Shown: piece by piece, positions 1-8,703 of the stretch
Layout of the letters: each line of letters begins with the position of its first letter
Numbering within the stretch: the stretch's first letter is position 1
Source of the DNA: Bradyrhizobium sp. NAS96.2
Lineage (GTDB): Bacteria > Pseudomonadota > Alphaproteobacteria > Rhizobiales > Xanthobacteraceae
Assembly: GCF_001908235.1 (NCBI RefSeq)
Contig: NZ_LGHK01000081.1
Location: 1-64,000 of the forward strand
Direction: 5' to 3'
Length of the DNA: 64,000 nucleotides
Notes under the pieces: model-generated
What the model was told of the DNA's origin: nothing
The model's input: only the letters and a program-made list of their open reading frames with translations
Database searches by the model: none
Made by a program: the position numbers and the translations under genes

Positions 1-1
1 C

Positions 2-934
2 GCAACGCTCGCGGCGCGCGGCGATGCGCTCAACGCCGCGCACGCCGGCTATCTCGAAATCCGCCGCCTGCTCTTGATCGGGAGCCTCGATGCGGCCGAG
101 CGCATGCTTGACGGCCTCGATCCGGCGCCCTTTCCGCCAGCACTACGCGTCGGCCATGAACTGGTCGTCGCCGGCATCGCGATGCGGCGGCTGCGGACGC
201 AGCCGGCGCGCGAGGCGCTGGCACGGGCAAAAGATGCCGCACGCCGTGCCCGCATCGCCGCGCTTGCGGCCGAGGTCGAGAGCACCGCTCACCTGCTCGC
301 GACGCCCGCGGCGCGTCTGATCGCACGCGGCAGCGAACGTCCGCTGCTGCTCGAGGAGGTCGAGGCGCTGATGGCGTCGAAGGCGCTCGTCGTCGATGCC
401 TGCCGCTACGTCGTGCGTGATGCCCGTACGACCATCTCTCTGAACCGGCGGCCGGTGCTGTTCGCGCTCGCCCGGGCGCTCGGCGAAGCCTGGCCGCAGG
501 ACGTGTCGCGCAGCACGCTGATCGCACGCGCCTTTCGCGGCAAGCACGCCGATGAATCGCACCGTGCGCGGCTGCGGGTCGAGATCGGACGGCTGCGCCG
601 AGCCTTGCAGCCGCTCGCCGATCTCAGTGCGACGCCTGACGGGTTCGTGCTCGAGCCGCACGGCCGCCGCGAGGTCACCGTGCTGGCGCTGCCGGTCGAG
701 GAAGAGCATGCGGCGGTGCTCGCCTTCCTCGCCGACGGCGAGGCCTGGTCGAGCTCGGCGCTGTCGGTCGCGCTCGGCGCAAGCCAGCGCACCGTGCAGC
801 GTGCGCTCGACGCGCTGGCGGCCACCGGCAAGGTGCAGTCGGTCGGCCGCGCCCGGGCGCGGCGCTGGATGACGCCCCCGGTGCCGGGATTCACGACGAC
901 GTTGTTACTCCCTGCCCCGCTGCCGAACGGCTAG
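2..934 (+). CDS. Winged-helix DNA-binding protein, 5' end outside window
   Basis: The frame is open from the left edge, so this is the C-terminal ~310 residues of a longer protein; the TTG at 74 is not needed as a start. The middle part contains a segment (about 420-620) with a conserved Arg/Leu-rich helix (ARLRVEIGRLRRAL) like the DNA-binding region of OmpR-type effector domains. The last ~70 residues read as a second helix-turn-helix (ALSVALGASQRTVQRALDAL). I infer a transcriptional regulator. The following beta-propeller gene starts 87 bases downstream on the same strand and may be co-transcribed. No sensory domain is visible in the part present. Confidence 0.6.
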   Translation, partial: ATLAARGDALNAAHAGYLEIRRLLLIGSLDAAERMLDGLDPAPFPPALRVGHELVVAGIAMRRLRTQPAREALARAKDAARRARIAALAAEVESTAHLLATPAARLIARGSERPLLLEEVEALMASKALVVDACRYVVRDARTTISLNRRPVLFALARALGEAWPQDVSRSTLIARAFRGKHADESHRARLRVEIGRLRRALQPLADLSATPDGFVLEPHGRREVTVLALPVEEEHAAVLAFLADGEAWSSSALSVALGASQRTVQRALDALAATGKVQSVGRARARRWMTPPVPGFTTTLLLPAPLPNG

Positions 935-1021
935 CATCGGGCGGCAATCAGAGCGTTTTCGAGCGAAGTGAGTACCGGTTCGCGTGAAGAAAACGCCTCA
1001 AACAGGAACCTGGAGCGCTGA

Positions 1022-1666
1022 ATGAAGAAGTCCGAAGCCGAGATCATCCGGGAATATGCCTTCGAAGGCGTCGAGAGTGTCGGCGGCGTCAGCTTCGACG
1101 GCGAGCAGGTCTGGTTCGCGGCCGGTGGCCAGCTGGTCGCCTTCGATCCCGAGAGCGGCACCACCACCCGCACCCTCGACATCGCCGCCCATGCCGGCAC
1201 CGCTTTCGACGGCAAGCACCTCTACCAGATCGCCGAGGACCGCATCCTGAAGATCGAACCGAACAGCGGACGCGTGGTGTCGACGATCCCCTCGCCCGGC
1301 GGCGGCCGCGATTCCGGCCTCGCCTGGGCGGAAGGCTCGCTGTGGGTCGGCCAGTATCGCGACCGCACCATCGTTCAGGTCGATCCGGAGACCGGCAAGG
1401 TTCTGCGCACCATCGAAAGCAACCGGTTCGTCACCGGCGTCTCCTGGGTCGATGGCGAACTCTGGCACGGCACCTGGGAAGAGGACCAGAGCGACGTCAG
1501 GCGCATCGATCCGCAGACCGGCGAAGTCATGGAACGGCTGGAGATGCCGAAGGGCACGTTCGTCTCCGGGCTCGAGTCCGACGGCAAGGACCGGTTCTTC
1601 TGCGGCAGCGGCTCGACCAACAACAAGGTGCGCGCCATCCGGCGACCCAAGCGGAGCCGCGCGTGA
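1022..1666 (+). CDS. Beta-propeller repeat protein (Vgb/glutamine cyclotransferase-like)
   Basis: The 214-residue protein has no signal peptide and is built of about five ~40-residue repeats, each with a 'W..G..LW.....D..I..ID..TGKV....' pattern (for example LAWAEGSLWVGQYRDRTIVQVDPETGKV). This is the blade signature of virginiamycin-B-lyase-like and glutamine-cyclotransferase-like propellers. A GGAG ribosome site sits about 8 bases before the ATG. Substrate is unknown; neither lyase nor cyclotransferase activity can be claimed. It follows a DNA-binding protein gene on the same strand and ends inside a strong hairpin facing a convergent transporter gene. Confidence 0.65.
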   Translation: MKKSEAEIIREYAFEGVESVGGVSFDGEQVWFAAGGQLVAFDPESGTTTRTLDIAAHAGTAFDGKHLYQIAEDRILKIEPNSGRVVSTIPSPGGGRDSGLAWAEGSLWVGQYRDRTIVQVDPETGKVLRTIESNRFVTGVSWVDGELWHGTWEEDQSDVRRIDPQTGEVMERLEMPKGTFVSGLESDGKDRFFCGSGSTNNKVRAIRRPKRSRA

Positions 1667-1689
1667 AGCGAGATCATTCGCTCCACGCG
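1660..1689. terminator. Bidirectional hairpin between convergent genes
   Basis: Arms CGCGTGAAGCGA (1660-1671) and TCGCTCCACGCG (1678-1689) pair at 11 of 12 positions around a 6-base loop. The stem contains the stop codon of the propeller gene and lies 10 bases from the stop of the convergent MFS gene. No long T-run follows on either side, so it may act as a barrier or mRNA end stabiliser rather than a classic intrinsic terminator. Confidence 0.55.
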
Positions 1690-1699
1690 AGCAGCAGAC

Positions 1700-2917
1700 T
1701 CAGGCCGGCGCCGGCACCGGCGTGGGCCGCGCTGCCGGCATCGGCCGAAAGGTCATCATGATCAGGAACGCGCCGAGGCCGACGGCCCAGGAGCCGACAT
1801 AGAGCCACGTATAGCTCGCGAAGGTGTCGTAGATCAGGCCGCCGGCCAACGGTCCGGTCGCCATGCCGAGACTGCCGGCCATCGCGGTGCCGCCGATCAC
1901 GGTGCCCATCATGCGCAGCGGGAAATTCTCGCGGATCAGCACGGAATACAGCGGCATGGTGCCGGCATAGATGAAGCCGAAGACCGCCGCGACCGCGTAG
2001 AATGCAGCGAGCTCACGCACGAAGACGTAGCCGAGCGCGCCGAATGCCTGTGCGAGCAAGCCCAGCACCAGCACGCGCTTGGCGCCGAAGCGGTCGCCGA
2101 GCAGGCCGAAGGCGATGCGGCCGCCCATGCCGGCGAGCCCTTCGACGCTGTAGATCGTCACCGCGGCGACCATCGGAATGCCGCAAGTGACTGCGTAGCT
2201 GACGGTGTGGATGATCGGACCCGAATGGGTGGCGCAGCAGAAGAAATTGGTCGCGATCAGGATGATGAATTGCGGCGAGCGCAGCGCCTGCCCCAGCGAC
2301 ATCGCCGGCTCTCCGTTCGCGGTCGCCGCTGCAGCGTGGTCACCCCTTAGCGCCGGCGGGCGGCGCACCAGGAACGAGACCGGGATCATGATCGCGCCGA
2401 CGACGCCCGACACGATCAGCATCGCGGTCCGCCAGTCATGGTGGGAGATCAGCCAGGCCGCCAGCGGCGACATCGTCATCGGCGCCATGCCCATGCCGGC
2501 CGATACCAGCGAGACGGCGATGCTGCGATGGGTATCGAACCAGCCGGTGACGCAGGCCATCATCGGCGCAAAGATCGCGGCCGTGGCAGCGCCGACCAGC
2601 ACGCCGAACATGAATTGAAATGCCAGCAGCGATGGAGCCTGGCTTGCCAGCGCAAGGCTCGCCGCCAGCACGACCGATCCGGTCAGGACCACCGGGAGCG
2701 GCCCGAAGCGGTCGGACAGCGTGCCCCAGATCATGCTGCTGAAGGCCATCGCCAGGAAACCGATCGTCATGGCGCTGGAGATGCCGGTCACCGACCAGCC
2801 GGTCTCCCGCGCCATCGGCTGCAGGAATACCGGCAGTGAGAACATGCCGCCGATCGCGACGCAGCCGAGCAGGCCACCGGCCGCGACGATCACCCAGCGA
2901 TAGGTCGAATTGCTCAT
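1700..2917 (-). CDS. MFS transporter, OxlT/monocarboxylate-porter-like
   Basis: The protein is 405 residues with twelve hydrophobic segments and the MFS loop 2-3 signature (GTLSDRFGPLPVV), repeated in the second half as GLLGDRFGAKRVL. Topology and motifs fit the oxalate:formate/monocarboxylate antiporter group. I chose the ATG at 2917 because a GGGAG ribosome site lies just upstream and the hydrophobic N-terminus (YRWVIVAAGG) begins there. The same frame is open upstream through a complete solute-binding protein, giving a nominal 844-residue fusion. The fusion is probably an indel artefact or a recent mutation (see findings). Substrate unknown; the neighbour suggests an organic acid or amino acid. 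Confidence 0.85.
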   Translation of the reverse strand: MSNSTYRWVIVAAGGLLGCVAIGGMFSLPVFLQPMARETGWSVTGISSAMTIGFLAMAFSSMIWGTLSDRFGPLPVVLTGSVVLAASLALASQAPSLLAFQFMFGVLVGAATAAIFAPMMACVTGWFDTHRSIAVSLVSAGMGMAPMTMSPLAAWLISHHDWRTAMLIVSGVVGAIMIPVSFLVRRPPALRGDHAAAATANGEPAMSLGQALRSPQFIILIATNFFCCATHSGPIIHTVSYAVTCGIPMVAAVTIYSVEGLAGMGGRIAFGLLGDRFGAKRVLVLGLLAQAFGALGYVFVRELAAFYAVAAVFGFIYAGTMPLYSVLIRENFPLRMMGTVIGGTAMAGSLGMATGPLAGGLIYDTFASYTWLYVGSWAVGLGAFLIMMTFRPMPAARPTPVPAPA

Positions 2918-3000
2918 TCCGGAACTCCCATGCAGCTCGTCTGGGTGGAAGACGAACGGACCGGCATGGAACCGACAGCCGGCGACCGCTCCGGCTCGTT

Positions 3001-4234
3001 TTATTTGGGAGTTATTTGGGGGCGCGGCGGCCCCCACGGCCGGCGCCGCATTACCCGCCTCGTCAGCGACCGGCCAGACTGCATCCGGTTGCGGCGCGAT
3101 CTCGCCGAGCGGGCGGACCTGCACCAGTTCCGTCCCCTGCGTCCTGGCGATGAACATGTTCATCGCCGCGTGGTGATCCTGACCGAGTGTCACGGGACCG
3201 GTCGGCGACGGAATGACAAGGCCTGCCATCGCGTCGATGATGGCCTCCTTGTCGAGCTTGCCGGCCTTCTCGGCCGCCGCGTTGAGCGCGATCAGGGTGT
3301 CGTAATGCGTCATCACATAGTTCGAGACCGCGACGCTTGGCTCAGCGGCGGCGCGGGCCTTCGCGACGAACGCCTTGACCGAGGGGTCGTCGCTCGCCGC
3401 GACCGCCGGCACCACCGTCACCATGTTCTGGCCCTTGCCGCGGAAGATGCCGAGATCGACCTCCGACAATCCAAGGAACGCGACCGTGATGTCCTTCAGC
3501 AATCCGGCATCGTCGGCCTGGCGGATGAAATCCATCCCGTCGCCCTTCAGCGCGAACAGCAGCACCTTGGCCTTGCTCGCCGCGACCTCCTTGATCAGCG
3601 GTGAGAAATCGGTCTCCGTTCCCAGCGTGTACTTCGTCCCGACCACCTTGCCGCCGAGCTTCTCGATCAAGGGCTGCGCGATGTCGAACATCTGATGCGG
3701 CCAGAGCCGGTCGGCGCCGAGCAGGAAATACGTGTTGCCGTAGCTCTGCGTCATGTAGGGAAGCAGCTGGCCGAGTTCCTGGTTCGGCACCGCGCCGAAC
3801 GAAAACAGGTAGCGACTGCACTTACCGCCCTCATAATTGGTGGCATAGAGCAACGGCGTCTTCGAGCTCTCGGCGAGCGGCACCAGCGCGTTCAGATTGC
3901 GCGAGGTGATCGGGCCGACAACGGCCAGCACACCCTGCTTCTCGACCAGCGAACGCATCGCATCAGCGGCCGGCTCCGGCCGTGTCTTGTCATCGGCATA
4001 GATGATCTCGACGGGCCGGCCGAGAATGCCGCCTGCCGCGTTGATATCCTTCGCGGCAAGGTCGAGGCCGAGCTTCGCCTGCTGGCCATAGAGCTCGACG
4101 CCACCGGAAAACGGCAGCACCGCGCCGATACGAATGGGTTCTCCGGCATCCGCGGCCCGCGACGGCTGATGCACCGCGACGCCGAGCAGCAGCGGGAGCG
4201 GGAGCGTCATGCAGATGATCGAACGTGATGCCAT
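3001..4234 (-). CDS. Periplasmic substrate-binding protein (Peripla_BP_6, branched-chain amino-acid type)
   Basis: About 410 residues: an N-terminal signal peptide (LPLPLLLGVAV to PSRAADA), then a type I periplasmic-binding fold beginning IRIGAVLPFSGG, with LGLDLAAKDINAAGGILGRP and AVVGPITSRN as in Leu/Ile/Val- and amide-binding proteins. The start ATG at 4234 has an AAGGAG site upstream. No permease or ATPase gene is nearby, so it is an orphan binding protein. In the given sequence the frame does not stop but runs into the MFS gene. A one-base change in the C5 run near 3030 would bring the TAA at 3001-3003 or 3012-3014 into frame, so the C-terminus is uncertain. Confidence 0.8.
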
Positions 4235-4461
4235 GCAGCTCCTTCCCTTCAGGCAGAATGCAATTCTGCCCGATCGATATTATCGACGTGGCACTGAAGA
4301 ATTCGTCAAGCGCGCCCCGCTTGCGTCACATTCAAGACTACGCTTGCTCCGCGCGTCGAGACATCTCCGCGGCAGCTTCCCCGACAATTTCCTGCCTATC
4401 CAGCAACCCGAATCCGCGGAGGCCGATTCACGCCCTGTCATGATTGACGAAAGGACCACAC

Positions 4462-5013
4462 TTGAAAAATCGCTTCGTCCTGATCTCCGGCTGCTCTGGT
4501 GGCGGAAAATCAACCCTGCTCGCCGAACTGCGCACGCGTGGCTATGCGGTTGTCGAGGAGCCCGGCCGCCGCATCATCTCCGACGAGTTCGCGTCCGGCG
4601 GCAAGGCCCTGCCCTGGGTCGATGCCGCGGCTTTTCTGCGGTGCGCTATCGACCTCGCGCTGAAGGACATGGCGATGGCCGGGGACCCGTTCGGATGGGT
4701 GTTCTTCGATCGTGGCCTTATCGACGCGGCGTCGGCGCTGGAGGCGTTGACGGGCGAGCCGGCGCTGCGCCCGATCTGCGCAGCACATCGCTACCACAGG
4801 CGCGTGTTCATGACGCCGCCATGGCCCGAGATCTACGTGACCGATTCCGAGCGCAGGCACAGCTTCGAGGCAGCGACGGCGGAATATCACCGGTTGATGC
4901 AGACTTTTCCAATGCTCGGCTACGACGTCATCATCCTGCCGAAGCGATCGCCATCCGCGCGCGCCGATTTCGTGCTGGCGACGCTCGGCGGCCAGGCCGC
5001 ATCGACAGCTTGA
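4462..5013 (+). CDS. P-loop AAA-family ATPase (AAA_28 type)
   Basis: The 183-residue protein opens with a Walker A motif GCSGGGKST near residue 10 and continues EEPGRRII and a hydrophobic strand ending FFDRG, typical of the small AAA_28 kinases/ATPases. I prefer TTG at 4462 (MKNRFVLISG) over the longer TTG at 4444 because AAAGGA sits 6 bases before it. The family is often annotated only as ATPase; some members resemble nucleoside or metabolite kinases. Single gene, no operon partner; its end overlaps a doubtful antisense ORF. Confidence 0.75.
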   Translation: MKNRFVLISGCSGGGKSTLLAELRTRGYAVVEEPGRRIISDEFASGGKALPWVDAAAFLRCAIDLALKDMAMAGDPFGWVFFDRGLIDAASALEALTGEPALRPICAAHRYHRRVFMTPPWPEIYVTDSERRHSFEAATAEYHRLMQTFPMLGYDVIILPKRSPSARADFVLATLGGQAASTA

Positions 5014-5290
5014 TCAAGCGAAACCACGGCTCTCCTAGAACGACGTGCCGCCTCGAACCGGAGCTCCTGCACGATAGCGTATTGCCGTTGCTGCTCGGCA
5101 CGGCGCAATCGAAGCGCGGCGAACCGAAGGGCGATGCCCAGATCAGGCCGATGCCGAAGATCGCCGTGCGCGCCCGGTGCAGACTGCGCCTGATCCGGCA
5201 GGCCGGTTGTGCCGCAGCAAACGGGACGGTCGCGCAAGCCAGGCTCATCGTGGCGATCATCCCGCAGATGGGCAGCAACGTCCTGCGCAA
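4931..5290 (-). CDS. Possible small secreted protein (doubtful)
   Basis: TTG-initiated 119-residue frame with a credible signal peptide (LLPICGMIATMSLACATVPFAAA, cleavage before QPA) and a GGAGAG ribosome-site candidate 7 bases upstream. After the signal the sequence is Arg/Ser-rich and low in order, and the 3' end runs over the ATPase gene, so the true protein may be shorter or frameshifted. It is the only candidate gene in the otherwise empty 5014-5404 stretch. No family recognised. Confidence 0.25.
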   Translation of the reverse strand: MRRTLLPICGMIATMSLACATVPFAAAQPACRIRRSLHRARTAIFGIGLIWASPFGSPRFDCAVPSSNGNTLSCRSSGSRRHVVLGEPWFRLIKLSMRPGRRASPARNRRARMAIASAG

Positions 5291-5404
5291 CTCGAACTCT
5301 CCACCGCGTCATCCCGAGGCGGAGCGGAGTTGCCGGTCGCGCCGTGGCGAAAATGCGGAAGGCCGCGATGCGGATACAGCACGTTACAATTTGCTGCCGA
5401 ACGA

Positions 5405-5872
5405 TCAGCCCTTCTTCGAATCGCCGCGCGTGTGATGCAGCAGATTGTCGCGCAGCCTGACCACGCTCTTCTGCACGATCGGAAACTCGTCGCCGAGCCC
5501 GGTGGCTTCGACCAGGGACGCGTTGATCTCCTTGTCGAGCAGGCGCCGGCCGGCCGCCGTCAGGCTCACCCGCACCTGCCGCTCGTCGGCAGGATCGCGG
5601 GTACGGCTAATGTAGCCGCTCTGCTCCAGCTTCTTGAGGATCGGCGTCAGCGTGTTGGATTCCAGGAACAGCTTTTCGCCGAGCGCGCTGACGGTCTGCT
5701 CGTCGGCCTCCGACAGCGCGATCAAGGCAATGTACTGGGTGTAGGTCAGGCCGAACGCGTCGAGGATCGGCTTGTAGGCGCGGCCGAAGGCCAGATTGGC
5801 CGAATAGACCGCAAAGCACAGAAAACTCGATAGTTTTCGGCCTTTGCTATCGGCTTTGGGGGAACGGGTCAC
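5405..5872 (-). CDS. ohrR: MarR-family organic-hydroperoxide sensor
   Basis: The 155-residue winged-helix protein contains the OhrR sensing-Cys context (FLCFAVYSANLAFGRAY, Cys19) and the wing pattern DPADERQVRVSLT. A second resolving Cys typical of two-Cys OhrR is not seen, suggesting the one-Cys type. I chose GTG at 5872: an in-frame ATG at 5917 would lie inside the promoter operator. Divergent to ohr, with two palindromic operators between them, so it should repress ohr and itself until Cys19 is oxidised by organic peroxide. The partner gene and operators make the assignment firm. Confidence 0.88.
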   Translation of the reverse strand: MTRSPKADSKGRKLSSFLCFAVYSANLAFGRAYKPILDAFGLTYTQYIALIALSEADEQTVSALGEKLFLESNTLTPILKKLEQSGYISRTRDPADERQVRVSLTAAGRRLLDKEINASLVEATGLGDEFPIVQKSVVRLRDNLLHHTRGDSKKG

Positions 5873-5916
5873 GGGCGTCTCCGGAGTTTGTGAAGTCCCG
5901 ACCAATATAAATCGCA

Positions 5917-5931
5917 TCCGATTAAATCGGA
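5917..5931. promoter_or_regulatory. OhrR operator 1
   Basis: Perfect 15-base palindrome TCCGATTAAATCGGA (arms TCCGATT and AATCGGA around a central A) in the ohrR-ohr intergenic region, 45 bases before the chosen ohrR start. It shares the ATCCGATT core with operator 2. Confidence 0.75.
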
Positions 5932-5972
5932 AGAGCTTGACACCGCCTGCTGCGGGGTCTATTTCAACTCGC

Positions 5973-5989
5973 ATCCGATTAGATCGGAT
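5973..5989. promoter_or_regulatory. OhrR operator 2
   Basis: ATCCGATTAGATCGGAT is palindromic except for one pair and lies 32 bases before the ohr start. Its spacing from operator 1 (56-58 bases centre to centre) is over five helical turns, allowing independent control of the two divergent promoters. Confidence 0.75.
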
Positions 5990-6020
5990 ACGATCTATAT
6001 TCAACCCGAAGGAGTTCGCC

Positions 6021-6422
6021 ATGACCGCCAATGCCAAGGTTCTTGTCACCGGAAAGACCCACGTCACCGCCGGCCCGAACGGCGCCGCCCGCTCGCGCGA
6101 CGGCTTCCTCGACGTCAAGCTGCCGCAGCCGCACCCGGCCGCCGAAAACCTGTTCGCCGCCGCCTGGTCGGCCTGCTACATCGGCGCAATCCAGCTCGCC
6201 GCCGGACAGCGCAAGGTCAAGCTCGCGAGCGAGCCCGAGGTCGACGCCGAGATCGACCTGAACCAGGCCGGCAGCGCCTACTTCCTGAGCGCGCGCCTCA
6301 ACGTCCACGTTCCCGGCGTCGAGCGCGAGGTTGCGCAGGAGCTGATCGAAGCCGCGCACGGCATCTGCCCCTACTCCAAGGCGGTTCACGGCAACATCGA
6401 CGTCACCACCACCCTCGTCTGA
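6021..6422 (+). CDS. ohr: Organic hydroperoxide resistance protein (OsmC/Ohr family)
   Basis: The 133-residue thiol peroxidase reduces organic hydroperoxides in the cytoplasm using lipoyl-type reductant in characterised homologues. Both redox cysteines are present: Cys52 in SACYIGAIQ and Cys116 in HGICPYSKAVHGN. The Arg-containing loop RDGFLDVKLPQP precedes them. Length and order match Ohr rather than OsmC. A GAAGGAG ribosome site stands 6 bases before ATG. Divergent from ohrR, so peroxide-inducible. Confidence 0.93.
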   Translation: MTANAKVLVTGKTHVTAGPNGAARSRDGFLDVKLPQPHPAAENLFAAAWSACYIGAIQLAAGQRKVKLASEPEVDAEIDLNQAGSAYFLSARLNVHVPGVEREVAQELIEAAHGICPYSKAVHGNIDVTTTLV

Positions 6423-6507
6423 CGCACGTGGATGACGACCTCCGACGCGGACCGGCCGCTCGCCGGTTCGCGGTCGGACAGACCCAGAACACAACCCGGA
6501 GTTCAAG

Positions 6508-6927
6508 ATGACCAGCAAGCTGATGACGGCGACGCGCCTCCTCGCAAGGACGGCCTTGTTCGCTGCAAGTCTCCTGACGATCCCGAGCGCGCAGGCGGAG
6601 CAAGCGGCCGGCATCGCTCGAACCGATTTGCAGCGCCATGATCTCAGCGCGCCCGGGCGCGAAGCCGTGCAGGTGCGCGTCGACATCGCGCCGGGCAAGG
6701 CCTTCGGCCAGCACACCCATCCCGGCGAAGAGATCATCTATGTGCTCGCCGGGACACTCGAATACGATGTCGACGGCAGACCGCCGGCAACGCTTCAGGC
6801 CGGCGACGTGCTGTTCATCCCCGCAGGCACCATCCATGCGGCGAAGAATGTCGGCAACGTCACCGCCAGCGAGCTTGCGACCTATATCGTCGAGAAGGAC
6901 AAGCCGCTGCTGACCCTCGTGAAGTGA
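6508..6927 (+). CDS. Secreted small cupin protein
   Basis: 139 residues: signal peptide ending PSAQA-EQ, then one cupin barrel. Cupin motif 1 is GQHTHPGEEIIYVLAGTLEY with the HxH...E metal ligands, and motif 2 is GDVLFIPAGTIHAAKN with the third His. It should bind a divalent metal in the periplasm. GGAG lies 7 bases before ATG. It sits 85 bases after ohr on the same strand and may be read through from the ohr promoter. Enzymatic role unknown. Confidence 0.82.
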   Translation: MTSKLMTATRLLARTALFAASLLTIPSAQAEQAAGIARTDLQRHDLSAPGREAVQVRVDIAPGKAFGQHTHPGEEIIYVLAGTLEYDVDGRPPATLQAGDVLFIPAGTIHAAKNVGNVTASELATYIVEKDKPLLTLVK

Positions 6928-6938
6928 CCGTGCCGCCT

Positions 6939-6966
6939 GCCCGCCCCTGTGCATCCTCGAGCGGGC
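6939..6966. terminator. Hairpin between convergent cupin and MFS genes
   Basis: GCCCGC (6939-6944) and GCGGGC (6961-6966) pair, with further pairing possible in the flanking GC-rich bases. No T-run, so its role as terminator is only plausible. Confidence 0.35.
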
Positions 6967-6980
6967 GCGGCGACATTGCG

Positions 6981-8498
6981 TCACTTGGTGCACTGAACCT
7001 CCGGCTGCCGCACCGTCCGCGCGTTGAAGATCAGGAAGCTGACCGCAGCCATGATCCAGACGCCGATACCGCCATAAAGCATCACCCAGCCAAATCCGCT
7101 CGCCAGCGCCTGATGCACAACCGGGCCGGTCAGCTCCGGCGCGGATGCGGCATCACCGGACGCGATCCGCTCGACGAGGACACGGAGTTGCGCACCGTCC
7201 ATCGACGGCAACACGGTCTTCAGATGCGCGAGCACGCCGCTCGCCAGGATGAATCCCATCAGCGCGATATTGACCGAGAGCGAGACCATCCGCGCGCTCA
7301 TGTCGATGCCGGAGGCCATGCCGGCGCGGTCGCTCGAGACCGAGCCGGTCGTCGTGTTGGTGACCGGTGTATTGGTGATGCCGAGTCCGATCCCGGCAAG
7401 CAGGCAGCCCGGCAGCATCGTCAGCCAGTCGGGCCGCGCGGCAGCGCTGCCGAACTTCATCAGCATGAATCCAGTGCCGATGGTGAACAGCCCCGCCGGA
7501 ATGATCAAGCCCGGCTGGTAGCGCAGCGCCAGCCGCTCGGCGAATGGCGGCATCACCAGCGTCGGCAGCGTGTAAGCGAGCAGCGCAAGGCCGGCGGATA
7601 CGCTGTCATAGCCGAGGCCGGCGTGAAACCAGATCGGCAGGTAGATCATGAACGGCCAGTAGCTGAGATTCATCGCCGCCGAGCCGACGATCGAACCGGA
7701 GAACGCGGGGATCCGAAACACGGAAAAATCGAACATCGGCCGCCGGCTCACTCTCTCGGCGACGAGGAACGCAATGAAGCTCACCGCGGAGACGCCAAGG
7801 ATCGCGAGTCCCTTCGGGCTGACGAAGCCGAGATCCGGCCCCTGCGTGATGTAGAAGGCGAGGCAGAACACCGCGAGCGACATCGTCACGATGCCGGCGA
7901 CGTCGAGGCTGCTGGCCTTCGGATCGCTGGATTCATGCACGCCGCCGATCGTGAGCACGAACGCCACGGCTGCGAACAGCACGTGGACGAGGAATACCCA
8001 TTCCCAGCTCAGCACCGCAACCACGGCACCGCCGATGATCGGCCCGAAGCCGAGACCGATGCCGAAGATCACGCCCCACCAGCCCCAGGCGACCGCGCGC
8101 AGGCGGCCGCCCTGGAATTCGTGCGACAGCACGGCGATCTGGCAGATCAAGAGCGCGCCGCCGCTCAACCCCTGCAGGAACCGGGCGGCGATCAGCATTT
8201 CCACGCTCGAGGCGACACCGCAGATCAGCGAGGTGATGCCGAACGCCGCGATCGCGACCAGAAAGATGCGTTTGCGTCCGTAGCGGTCCGCCACCGTCCC
8301 GATCGCCATCAGCACGGTGGTCACTGCGATGGTGTAGGCGTTCATGATCCATTGCAGCGCCTTGAAATCGGCATGCAGCACCCGCTCCAGCGTCGGCAGG
8401 ATCGCGGGGATGCTGGAAATCTCCAATCCGAACATCAGGCAGGCAAGGCAAACGGCAGACAGCACGACGGCGCCGCGGCGGCTCAGTTCAGTAGACAT
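6981..8498 (-). CDS. DHA2-family MFS drug exporter
   Basis: 505 residues with fourteen hydrophobic segments, the DHA2/QacA-EmrB pattern. Recognisable motifs are LPTLERVLHADFKALQWIMNAYTIA in the first helix region, IGTVADRYGRKRIFL in loop 2-3, and GIGLGITNTPVTN near helix 11 (motif C-like). It would export hydrophobic compounds by proton antiport. Expressed divergently from a LysR gene starting 205 bases away, a common regulator/exporter pairing. Confidence 0.88.
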   Translation of the reverse strand: MSTELSRRGAVVLSAVCLACLMFGLEISSIPAILPTLERVLHADFKALQWIMNAYTIAVTTVLMAIGTVADRYGRKRIFLVAIAAFGITSLICGVASSVEMLIAARFLQGLSGGALLICQIAVLSHEFQGGRLRAVAWGWWGVIFGIGLGFGPIIGGAVVAVLSWEWVFLVHVLFAAVAFVLTIGGVHESSDPKASSLDVAGIVTMSLAVFCLAFYITQGPDLGFVSPKGLAILGVSAVSFIAFLVAERVSRRPMFDFSVFRIPAFSGSIVGSAAMNLSYWPFMIYLPIWFHAGLGYDSVSAGLALLAYTLPTLVMPPFAERLALRYQPGLIIPAGLFTIGTGFMLMKFGSAAARPDWLTMLPGCLLAGIGLGITNTPVTNTTTGSVSSDRAGMASGIDMSARMVSLSVNIALMGFILASGVLAHLKTVLPSMDGAQLRVLVERIASGDAASAPELTGPVVHQALASGFGWVMLYGGIGVWIMAAVSFLIFNARTVRQPEVQCTK

Positions 8499-8703
8499 GA
8501 TCAGGCCTTTTGTTGTGGCAAGCCAACGGCATACCGCACGCTGTTGCCAGGGTGCTGGCAGCAGCGTCGGTCGATCGACTCACGATGGTTTGAGGCAGCA
8601 GCGGCAGGAATCGGGTGGCCGCAGCGCTTCACGGCACAAAGCTAGTGACGCCTTGAGCATTGGTGAATTGGATGACTAGATATTTCAGAGACAACAATTC
8701 CGG

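Noticed and set aside
5014..5404. tRNA or other structured RNA in the spacer
   Set aside because: No cloverleaf arms or anticodon loop recognised.
4209..5435. Long plus-strand frame of 408 codons
   Set aside because: It is a shadow frame over the AAA-family ATPase and adjacent DNA, with Arg-rich random-like composition and no recognisable domain.
6924..8645. 573-codon frame opposite the DHA2 exporter
   Set aside because: Arg/His/Asp-rich composition is the usual antisense artefact of a GC-rich transporter gene. No ribosome site or domain.
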